64,000 nt of DNA from Lepidodermella squamata (lineage: Eukaryota > Gastrotricha): NCBI GenBank assembly GCA_047495785.1, contig JBLDXI010000003.1, forward strand, positions 3,906,001 through 3,970,000, given 5' to 3'. Shown in pieces: positions 32,249-41,224 of this stretch (within the stretch, counting starts at the first letter, position 1; each line of letters opens with the position of its first letter). The position numbers and the translations under genes were made by a program. The notes under the pieces are model-generated. The model had not been told where the DNA came from. It ran no database searches and saw only the letters and a list, made by a program, of their open reading frames with translations.

Positions 32249-34504
32249 ATCAACTACCTAGAACTTTCTGACGTGATGATAAAACAGGTGTTGTTGAAAG
32301 TTTGCCGGCGCCGCCAAAAACAGAACGAATACATGTGGGCTCTGTGATAAATGATAAACGTTATTGTGTGTGTTTTTGCTCTCTATCTCACGTCATTGCA
32401 TGTTCTGTAGCCTAATATCTAGTATTTAACGTCCAATCCATTTATTCTCATTAGAGCTGGTATAATATGAATGAAAAAAAGTTGGCAATTTGAAGTAAAT
32501 GAAAGCTTTGATAAGTCTTATGTTTTTTCTCTAATTAATAATTCTCTTGGATGCTAGCGAAAAGCGATAATTTCGTTGTATTTCCAGTGATTTTTCTAGT
32601 TTCGTTTTTTGGTCTCTGACGGTATCTCGGTTTTTTTTCAATCTAAATTAATTCATTCGAGTTGTGCATTTCTGATGATTATTTGACGTAAAAACAACGA
32701 TAAATTATAAAATATTTCTTTTGTTTGTAATCTGTACTTCTTGCCTCTACTGCTGCCACCCTAAAATTATTCTCGAGTGCAAGTGAATCGATGAAGATGT
32801 ACTAACTTGCAGTGCTAAATAACTGATGAAAACGTGTCATCTTATTATACTATTATCATTATTGATGCCTGCAGTAGGCTCTCGCTACTTATATAAATGT
32901 ATCGATGATAAAATAAAAACGTGTTTGGGTTTTGTCAAATAACGACGCGGTGTTTTGAATTTCAGCAGGTGCAATAAAGTAGGCGGATTGAATGAGATGC
33001 GCCATGACCCAGACGGAAATGCGAAATATTCAGGTCATCGTAAAATCACTTTGTGCGTAATTAAAACTCCACCTTAAACATATTTCCGCATTGAGATGCG
33101 TCGTGAAAATAGATTAAGACGGCGTAATTGGGTCAGTTTTTTTCGAGTGGCACGCGTGGCCTGTTTCGCTATAACCGGCTGACGATGACGATGCTGAAGT
33201 GCGCTCTTCTTTTCCTCTCGTAGCAGAAATTTTCGGCTTTGACGAAGGTGTTGGTAGGTAGATTTTTCGCGCGCACGACTGGCAGTGTCTCTTTTGCTCG
33301 CTCGCCCGGCGTCAATATTTGATTTCAATTGGCCCAGCGCGCGCGCGCCGTTGTCGCTAAATTAGTACTTTACACCGCGATATCAAGAGGAAACTTTGCT
33401 TGCTTCATTGCAAAGTGTAGTAAAATAAGGTACAAACATCATCCTCATCATCGGCATCTCATTACGCGAAGGAGCTACGGTGTCTTGTGAGCAATGGAAC
33501 TTTTTCGTCTCTCGACTCCGCGAGCTGGCGTGTGTAGTCGAGTGGAGGAGCTCAAGGTGGCGCTACGTTTATCACTTTACGACGGTGATGATATGATGAA
33601 CGCACCTCTCTCCGAGTAGTAGACGTAATAATAACTGCAGAAAAGAAACAATACCCATAATAATTGTAAGTAATTGGCAAAAGTTTGCCACATTCCACAT
33701 CGCCAGGCGTTACACACATCTTTTTAACGTGTATGATATCGCTGCATATAAGTATAATGATGCAAAAACTGCGACAGCGACGACGACGACGATATGAGCA
33801 AACGCGACGACAGGCGTAGAAGACATACGCACACACACACACACACGTTAACACAGGTATTATTATTTTACTCGCTCTCTGTGAAATTTCTTCTTCAGCT
33901 GCACCCATCACAGCCAAGATTCCTCCCTGTCAATATTTGTCCATATAAGAATACAGCAATAATATCGCTGTAATAAGTGTATAAAGCGCTCGCTGTTGCG
34001 CTTCATTAATTGCCACTTACGCTAAGCTAGATACATCCTCTAATAATAGAGACATAATAAAAGAATGTTGGTTCATTTTTATTACACCGCATTGTTTGCT
34101 TATTCGTTTCGTCATCATCGTCATCATTATCATCGCCATCACCTCTCGCGACTATGAATAAACGCGCTCTTCAGTTATCTGTCAAGCTCGTCGCCGAAAA
34201 ATTGAGTTGTTGTTGGCTTTGCGTTCTTTTTCCGCCCGTTTTGCCGTTATTGCCGTTCCTCGGTTTTGCCGCTCGCGAGTCCGCGCGCGCGGCCGTTATT
34301 GCCCCTCAAATAACGCGCGCGCGCACAGTACTAATAAAAAGACGCACCCTCCACCAACATCTACCTTAAATTACAGCCGGTCTTCATTTTATCCTACTCA
34401 TTTTCCGTTAAACTGAGTTTTCCTGTTTCTCTTATCAATTAATAGCGGCTGCAGCTCGGTTTGTTAAGAGCAAGAAAGCGAGTGATTTGAAGAGCAAAAT
34501 CGTG
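32249..34504. other. Long intergenic region: GRP94 3' UTR and nuclear-receptor promoter
   Basis: About 2.25 kb without a supportable gene. The first part is AT-rich, with AATAAA-type words near 32910 (GATAAAATAAAA). From 33,100 on, short CpG-rich and low-complexity pieces appear: a GCGCGCGCG run near 33340, a GAC-triplet run near 33780, a CA dinucleotide run near 33832-33846 and another CG-rich run near 34285-34325. This looks like the upstream regulatory region of the nuclear receptor. Confidence 0.5.
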
Positions 34505-37061
34505 ATGAAAACACACCAGACTGGCAGTGGCCAGTCGTCTGGAGGCGTCAAGATGTGTTTGGTGTGCGGCGACAAGGCCTCCGGTAGCCACTACGGCATC
34601 GATACCTGCGAGGGCTGCAAGGGATTCTTTCGTCGGTCTGAAGCGGGTGGCAAACTGCAGTACAAATGCTCCCGAACAAATGGTAACTGCCACATCGATC
34701 GCAGCAGCAGAATTCGTTGCCAGTATTGCCGTTATCAGGTATGAATTGATTTTACTTATTAGGAGCAACACTAAAATTGACCCAGTTACATTGACTAATC
34801 CACTGCGAAATAGCTCTTCTGACACATTTTTTCTACAGACAGTTGATGCGGGATTTTTTTTAATCCATCATACCGTTATTCGTAAATTTAGAAAAAGTCA
34901 CCACTACTTCGTGATTTCATGATTTCTTGCTTGATTTGTATTATCGCATCTGTGAAATATGCATGTCGAATAGTATGTCATGGGGCTGGTTGGCTCCTTG
35001 TTTTCAATAGGCTTGGTGCATCCAGAGTTGTTGAATGAAAATCTTTGTGAAAATGTCGTGCGTTTTTCGGCGCAGTAAAAATTATTAAGGGGCCTTTTTA
35101 TTTAATTTTTTCGCCATTTCATTTATTTTGCGAGGTTTCCCGTCAAAATCAGTAAAATTAATAATTTTATTTGATTTTGGTAGAAATGTCTCGCGCTCGG
35201 AATGAATCGCTCGAAGTCGAAATACGGCCGCCAGTCGAAGACGAAAAGCCTATTCAACGCCGTTCGCGTCATGCCCATCGACGGCCCGGCCACATCGTCA
35301 CATCCCTACGCCTTGCAATCGTCGGCCAGCCTTGCCAGCCGTTACCTCGCCGCAGCCGAAGCCGCCGCATCGCCCACATCGACCAGCAACAACGGCGCGA
35401 TGTTCCTCGACGGCCGCGACTACACAACCGACGTGATGACTGTAAATGGCCACGTGATCGGTGCAACCCCGTCTAATCGATCGTCCTGTGCTCACATGAT
35501 GGTGCCGCCCGCCGCTCACTCGTCGCCCTCGTCCTCGGCCTCATCGCTCCACGTCAACAACGCAACGATTGGCGCAAGCGCGAGTTTCGTCGACTACTCA
35601 TCGCCATTTTCGGCCTCGAACTACGACGCTAATTACCTATCATCAGCTGCCTACCAAACTACCACACCCAGCAGTTCGGCTTTCACGCAATGGAACAACG
35701 CCACGCCTAGCTCTACTGCGACTGCTACCAACCCGGCTGCGTCTTTTTGTGTTGCGTATCAAGCTAGTAATACCGAACAAACCAGCAGTTATTTCTACTC
35801 AAATTACAACTCGACGTACAACTCAAGCGATTTAGTAATCACAACTCCGGTCAATCGTCGCAGCTCATCTATCGCGAAACCAAGTGCTGTTAAGGTGGCT
35901 AGTTCTTTGAATGCGTCGATTCCGAACCCCTCGATGATGGCTGGGATGATTTCGACGGCGTTCACCCGCCATCTTGGTCCAAATGAGGTGATACCAAAAG
36001 CTGGCTCGTGCGTCGCTGTTCACCGTGGGTTTTTCTCTTCGCCGTCGCATTTTTGGTTGTCGTGGGCGTTGGCGCTGGAGAAACTTGGCAAACGTGTTGT
36101 CGAATTCGCTAAAGATATTCCCGGTTTTAACTTGTTTTCTCAATACGATCAAATGCTTCTACTCAAAAGATGTAAGTTTTAAGAGATTTTCAGTATTTTT
36201 TCACTCGTTTCATTATTTTATTTTATAGCTTGTCTTCAATTGGTTTTCATTCGGCTTATGCGTACTTACGATGCTGGAACCAACTCACTTCTGCTACCTC
36301 TCTGCTCCGATACCATGTCACCATCGTCCAGTATCGTATCGGTTGATCCCGATGTTGTCGAAACTCGCATCTCGATTTCTGAAATCGCCGAGTCTGCAGG
36401 TTTGGCTACATGCTTTTCCGCTTGAAGTAGAGATCGCTAGAGGTCGCATTAGCAGTTGAGCTCAATCTTTGTTCATTTTCATTAAAAAGCCGCTCTGAAA
36501 GCGACTGACCCCTCCGGAAGTGGCTCTAATTAAAGAGCCACCAGGCCGGAACGTTCATCAACGGCCGCATGGGACCAGCTACCTGTGAAGGTCGCCGGCC
36601 TCGTGTGGCCAAGTTCGCGCTCAGGGCCAGTCACCACGCCTCGTCATCGCGGGTTGGGTTTGTCGTCAGATGAGGCTGACGTTGGGGCAAATCTAAATAA
36701 AGAAATGATCCCAAGAAGTATGATCTTAAATTGATATTATAAATTTGTTTGAGCCCGTTCTGGGATGAAACTTCACACAGCCAGTCTATAGCTGTGACTA
36801 TTCAAATTACAAAAATAAAAAAAAAAATGGAAAATTGAGGAAAAAAGTTGCTCCTTGGCAGGGAATCGAACCCTGGTCTCCCGCGTGACAGGCGGGGATA
36901 CTAACCACTATACTACCAAGGATTGGCTGATTATATAAGTCCCAAGCACCGACTGATAAGATTAGGCACGCCGAAGCGAAAATTAGTGCAGCAGTTTAGT
37001 ATCACTTTTCGAAAAATATGGAACGCTTCACGATTTTGCGTGTCATCCTTGCGCAGGGGCC

Positions 37062-37100
<39 letters not shown>

Positions 37101-38705
37101 CCAATCCGAAGATTGACATTCAGATACCATCTGGGCGGTAATAAATACCGAAAAAACATTGGAATGTGATTTCGACCGACCTCATTAGCATATTCATTAT
37201 AGTTAATACCCAGAAAAGGCAAAACAAAAAATTGTTTCTTGATCGGGAATCGAACGCGGGCGTCGCGGTGATTCCTAACGAATTTCGAGGTCGATTGACC
37301 AATGTTCAGAAATTATTATTCACGTGATTTATTTGTTACGCTACACAAGACATCGCCAACGCATCTTTCACGGTAAGATCTGGTGTTCAATTGACGTGGT
37401 TGCGGTTATTTCACCATTATTCCACTAATTTCGTTGTTGCTCACGATACAACCCCACACTTTTTTGTTCAATTCATTCATCGTTCGCACCTGTTTGTCCG
37501 TTTTTTGGCATTTCTTTCGTTTTGTTTTATGTTTTTGTTTTGACACTATTTCATCTCGACACCTCACACACTTAGTTATTGTGCCGTGCTAATGTTGATT
37601 AATTTTTTCATGTTTTTTATTGTTGCATTCATTTTTTCAGGTTCTTCGTTTGAAATCGAACTATTGCGGCCTTTGACGCAGTTGTCGACAATGCTGCGTA
37701 ACCTCGGCCTCGTCGATCCATATTTCGGCCACTTTTCGGCGCTAGCCCTCTTCGGCTGTGGCGCGTCGTCGGCATCAGCTGCGACGAGCTCATCTTCGTC
37801 AACAGAGCTTCGCGCCGATCCTGATCTAGTGCGAGAAATGCATCAGACCGTGACGTTGGCATTCCACCTCTGCTACTCCATCTACAATCAAACGCGATAC
37901 CTCAGCGATCACGTTCGACATCTCGACGCTCAAATTCTCGAACTGAGTAATTTTCTTTAATTAATATTATTATTCAAGGAGTTTTTAATAATTTAATATT
38001 AAATTCGGGAATATCTTTTAGCGGAACCAAATTTACAGTGAGCGGAACCAAATTTGCTGTATCGGAACCAAATATGCTGTAGCGGAACCAAATTTGCTTT
38101 TTGCGGAACCAAACTCGAAATATGCCATGAGTCATTTTTTGAATATTTCTAAGAATTTTAGGCTAAGCATGAATTCTGAATTGAACACTGCGTCTTATAG
38201 AGAATGTTGCGCTGAATTCACTGGTGAATTTTTTACAATTATTGGGGCCAATTATGACAAGCAATAAATATCCGAAAAGCGATTTCAGGCCACTAGAAAA
38301 TTCTAAAATTTGGTTCCGCTAACAGCATATTTGGTTCCGCTGCAGCAAATTTGGTTCCGCTCACTGAAAATTTGGTTCCGCTAACAGGAAGACCCATTAA
38401 ATTCTTCTGTTAATTTAGCGAAGCTGGCTAATGCTCATTCGCGGTTGATGATGCAAGCCCAGCCTATCATGGATTCCATCCGCCATCAACTGCCTCCTCT
38501 ATTTGTTGAACTTTTCATGTCCCCGGCTTCGACCGTCATTTCTGCGGCTTTCTCGCCCTCGATAACCGCCTCCCCGTCGTCGTCTTCCATGTCAAAAATG
38601 CCGCAAACGAGCATTCTTGAACCGACCTCAACCAGTAATAACACCTCAATTTCGGCCGCAATCACGAAAATTGAATCGGTTTTTTCGTCAAGCGAATCGC
38701 CATGA
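34505..38705 (+). CDS. Nuclear hormone receptor, NR1 ROR/HR3-like
   Basis: Exons 34505-34738, 35184-36171, 36229-36399, 37641-37946 and 38419-38705. The first exon is nearly all DNA-binding domain: [28 protein letters not shown] (P-box EGCKG), then [14 protein letters not shown] and RCQYCRYQ. Exon 2 continues [16 protein letters not shown], which parallels KCLAVGMSRDAVKFGR of ROR/HR3. A long serine/threonine/alanine-rich hinge follows. The ligand-binding domain shows [30 protein letters not shown] (helix 3-5 signature), then [13 protein letters not shown] (ROR: VRMCRAYDA), a split helix 8-10 region and LPPLFVELF near the end. It is a ligand-regulated or orphan transcription factor; NHR-23/HR3 proteins drive moulting genes in ecdysozoans. 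E75/REV-ERB is the main alternative. Introns 1, 4 and 5 (445, 1,241 and 472 bp) are far longer than usual here and carry RNA genes and repeats. Confidence 0.85.
36480..36690. other. GC-rich, hairpin-dense block in a nuclear-receptor intron
   Basis: About 210 bp of clearly GC-rich sequence sits in an AT-rich intron. It contains a hairpin GGCTCT-AATTAA-AGAGCC (36522-36539) flanked by CCGG...GGCCGG, plus further self-complementary words (GGCCGC, GCCGGCC, GATGAGG/CCTCGTC). Read on the minus strand it ends in a TTTTT run, as RNA polymerase III genes do, and the tRNA and U6 genes next door are also on the minus strand. It is a candidate structured RNA, but I cannot match it to RNase P, MRP, SRP, 5S, Y or U RNAs. 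Confidence 0.35.
36851..36922 (-). tRNA. tRNA-Asp (GTC)
   Basis: 72-nt cloverleaf on the minus strand. Acceptor stem TCCTTGG pairs with CCAAGGA, the D arm starts TAGTATAGTGG, the anticodon arm is CCCGCCTGTCACGCGGG with anticodon GTC, and the T arm is CCAGGGTTCGATTCCCTGG-like with an intact B box GGTTCGATTCC. No intron. It lies inside intron 4 of the nuclear-receptor gene, antisense to it, and about 90 bp from the U6 gene. Confidence 0.97.
37013..37117 (-). ncRNA. U6: U6 spliceosomal snRNA
   Basis: The minus strand reads a 5' hairpin (CAATC-TTCG-GATTG), then CATATACTAAAATTGGAACG, the ACAGAGA box (GATACAGAGAAGATTAGC), the AGC triad, ATGGCCCCTGCGCAAGGATG and a 3' ACACGCAAAATCGTGAAGCG followed by a T run (terminator). 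This is nearly identical to animal U6. Upstream, a TATA-like TATTTATTA sits about 30 bp before the start, with an octamer-like ATGCTAAT and possible PSE further up, as in type 3 RNA polymerase III promoters. One base differs from the usual GCAAATTCG (here GCAAAATCG). The gene is nested antisense in a nuclear-receptor intron. Confidence 0.95.
37235..37299 (-). pseudogene. tRNA-Glu pseudogene lacking its anticodon
   Basis: On the minus strand the sequence TTAGGAATCACCGC runs directly into GACGCCCGCGTTCGATTCCCG. Eukaryotic tRNA-Glu reads TTAGGATTCACCGCTCTCACCGCGGC, so about nine bases including the anticodon (CTC) are missing, precisely between the two CACCGC copies. The 5' third is badly degraded, while the B box (GTTCGATTCC) is intact. 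It cannot fold a normal anticodon arm. Confidence 0.6.
38021..38388. repeat. Clusters of a 20-bp repeat in opposite orientations
   Basis: Five copies of a unit GCGGAACCAAATTTGCTGTA (20-bp period, 38021 to about 38115) are followed about 190 bp later by four copies in reverse orientation (TTTGGTTCCGCT units, 38306-38388). Both clusters lie in intron 5 of the nuclear-receptor gene. The GCGGAACCAAAT core is constant while the last few bases of each unit drift. Confidence 0.9.
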
Positions 38706-40847
38706 CTGTTGTAGATGAAAGTCGGCCTTTGAACACGAGTTCTGAATCAAAGTGTTTTTCCTTACGATACAACACAGGTGAAATTTACTGACAATCAGTG
38801 AAAATTAAAAACCAACCTTACCTCGATGAAAAAATAGCAAAAATCTCAAATTAAACTGCTTCTATTCTCATTCTATAAATTTGTTTGATGTTGTTCGAAA
38901 TGGCTACTCGTTCTCTCAATTTATATCACCTCTTTTTTTTCTTCGGCTTGTAATTAAGAAAAATAATCAAATTTTGCGCTCTGTAAATATGGATTGATTT
39001 TTTGATTGAGGCGATTGATTTTTTAACGATTCGATTTATATCTCTAACGAAAAAGCATTCTCATTACTATTGTTGCTCTATGCGCTTGGCTGGAAAAACA
39101 ATTAAATTTTGAATAAAATCAAAACTTGATAACAGTTTTGTTTTCTCCATCAATCATCAGGTCGCTGTTGCGATTAATACTTCAACATTGCTGGTAAATT
39201 TTCCTACTCAAACTTGGAAAAGGTGTACCAGTTAGAGAGAGTTGTCAACAGACTGAGCAGCAGCTTTCAGCCTTTGCAGTCTTGACTCTTCCTTTGAGGC
39301 TTACGACGGCGAGATGATTGACGCTAACAGCTTAGTAGGCACTTCGGAGGTGTTTGCGATTAGCAAAGGTGCAGGTCCCGGCGAGAACGCCATCCCACGG
39401 TTCGTATACGGGAACACATATAGGTTCGTATAGGTGGCTCAGGCAAGACCAGAACCTGACTCCAGAGTGAACTAAGCTGTGGTAATAGTGAGGTAGCTGT
39501 GATAACGATAGGCAGATATTTTACCAGCAGTGATACGTGACACAGGTTGCCAAATTTTAACAGGTCACTTGACACAGCCGTACCGTTTATTATCAAAGGA
39601 ACGGTCTTCGTTGGCCAGTGATCGGCGTCACATGTGGTCATATACCGACCGGTCATAATCTGTTTTTACCGCTTGCTCGCAAAATTTCTTAAACGCCAAA
39701 AAATGAAGTAGGTATTGTTGTTGCCAATCGCTTGTTTAATTGCTTACAAACTGGAGCTTTGAGCAGTGGTTTTGCGCAGCACTGCCACACAGGTCTCGAC
39801 ACTGTAAGAAGCCAGTTTGTGTTATGACAGTGGTGCGCAAGCTCCATAGAAATGATTTATTTTATTTAGTCAATTTAATTCGATCACGATCACGAATTTA
39901 CGATTTCACTTCGGCCGGGCGAACTCAAAATAAGGCGGAGTAGGTGAGAACATCGCGAGCTGACGGTCTATGAAAGAATTGGTCGGGTATAATTACGATG
40001 TCCCAACCCTGGTACTCCTGTTATTGCTGACTGTTTCTCCAGGGCCCATGCATTTTTACCCAGGTGGCTGTTCACTCACTCCACTCACTCGGCGAAACCT
40101 ACAAACACCGACAAATGCCGTCGTAACAAGATAGCTACCAAAAAATTCGTTTATGGAGAAAAATTTACAAGAGGTACTTCCACGGAGCAAAAATATAAGA
40201 AATTTGATGCCGGAGCTATAACAGAAAATAAATTATATCACATTTGGTCGATATAGGTAAGTAAAATTTAGGAAAACTCATTTAGTTTGGCACGTAGTGT
40301 AGAAGAAGGCGGAAGGCGGCCTATGAGCACGGATTGTACGCGATCTGGGACACTGAGCTCCTTCTTCTTTCGCCCGTCGTTCGCCTTAAAGATGGCGCCG
40401 TGTTTGGCCTGTTCGCGCAGGAAGTCAAGCGTGGCACGCCCATGAAGAAGCAGACAACGCGATCTTCGCTGGCAGCTCGCTCCACTTCTGGATGGCCTTG
40501 GCTGGGAACGAACTTGTAGGATGGCGTTTGTGTTGGACGCTGGCTTGACGCACTTCTCGTCTCCAGTGCTGAGGTCATGTGTTGGTTCATCGGCTTGGTA
40601 TGGTTGTAGCCAGGTGGGCCAGTGATTTGCCTTGCAATTCATCCATCGCAATCGCACGTGAACTTCATCGGCGGTCGACGGGCACGATTTCAAATTAAAA
40701 TTTTCAAATATAGGCGGGCTCTTTCAAATTGTTTTCACAATATTTAACATTAAATTACTCAGAATTAATTATTACAAAATAATAATTGCAATGATAAGAT
40801 CAAATATATTATTTTAAATTTTTTATCTAAATGGCGTCCCTCGTTAC
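38706..40847. other. Intergenic region upstream of the copia insertion
   Basis: No supportable gene. The first part is the AT-rich 3' flank of the nuclear receptor (AATAAAATC near 39110). Around 40270-40690 a 141-residue minus-strand frame exists, but it has no recognisable motif and I do not call it. Confidence 0.45.
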
Positions 40848-41210
40848 TGTTGGATATTACTATCATTCATTATTATTATTATTATTATTATTATTTCCGC
40901 CAGGCCTTTTGCACGTTATTATTATTATATTATTTAAGTGCAAGGCCGATCGCGTGTCGTTCGTGTAGTGCTAAGGTCGCACGCTTCGTAGTTGCTGCGC
41001 CTTACCTCCTAATAGTGACTGCGCCTAGAGCGCCAATTGATAACTGTTGTTAGCAGCGCCTAGAGCGCCAAAACCTTATTATTTAATCTCTTGACTGGCA
41101 AAGGAGAAGTAGCTAATTCGTCTCCTTTGCCAGGTCTTGTGTCTCATCACCGAACTTAGGTCGCTTCTCTTTGGGCGTTTTCCACTCACACCATACCGTA
41201 CTCTCCAACA
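40848..41210 (+). repeat. 5' LTR of the copia element
   Basis: 363 bp, TG...CA with TGTTGGA/TCCAACA inverted ends. It holds an ATT-triplet run near the start, two copies of GCGCCTAGAGCGCCAA and a perfect 13-bp stem (41095-41107 with 41121-41133, loop 13 nt). Promoter and poly(A) sites must lie here but I cannot place them exactly. Confidence 0.97.
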
Positions 41211-41224
41211 GGTTATGGGCCCAG
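41211..41224 (+). promoter_or_regulatory. Primer-binding site for an initiator tRNA-Met fragment
   Basis: GGTTATGGGCCCAG directly abuts the 5' LTR and is the complement of the animal initiator tRNA-Met anticodon stem-loop (CTGGGCCCATAACC). As in Drosophila copia, priming is expected from the anticodon region of a cleaved tRNA rather than from its 3' end. The gag-pol ATG lies inside this site. Confidence 0.85.

Noticed and set aside
35171-35476. Alternative-frame product over nuclear-receptor exon 2
   Set aside because: It is an arginine-rich shadow; the splice acceptor and the KCLALGM motif fix the real frame.
36514-36546. Histone mRNA 3' stem-loop (GGCTCT...AGAGCC followed by ACCA)
   Set aside because: The loop is six bases, not four, and no histone gene or purine-rich downstream element is nearby.
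38021-38388. CRISPR-like array
   Set aside because: Units are tandem with almost no spacer, lie in a eukaryotic intron, and occur in both orientations.
40268-40693. 141-residue minus-strand frame upstream of the copia element
   Set aside because: Low-complexity, basic, no recognisable motif and no splice or start context.
41137-41214. Extension of the gag-pol frame into the LTR
   Set aside because: It begins with TTG, not ATG, and lies in the LTR; the first ATG is at 41215.
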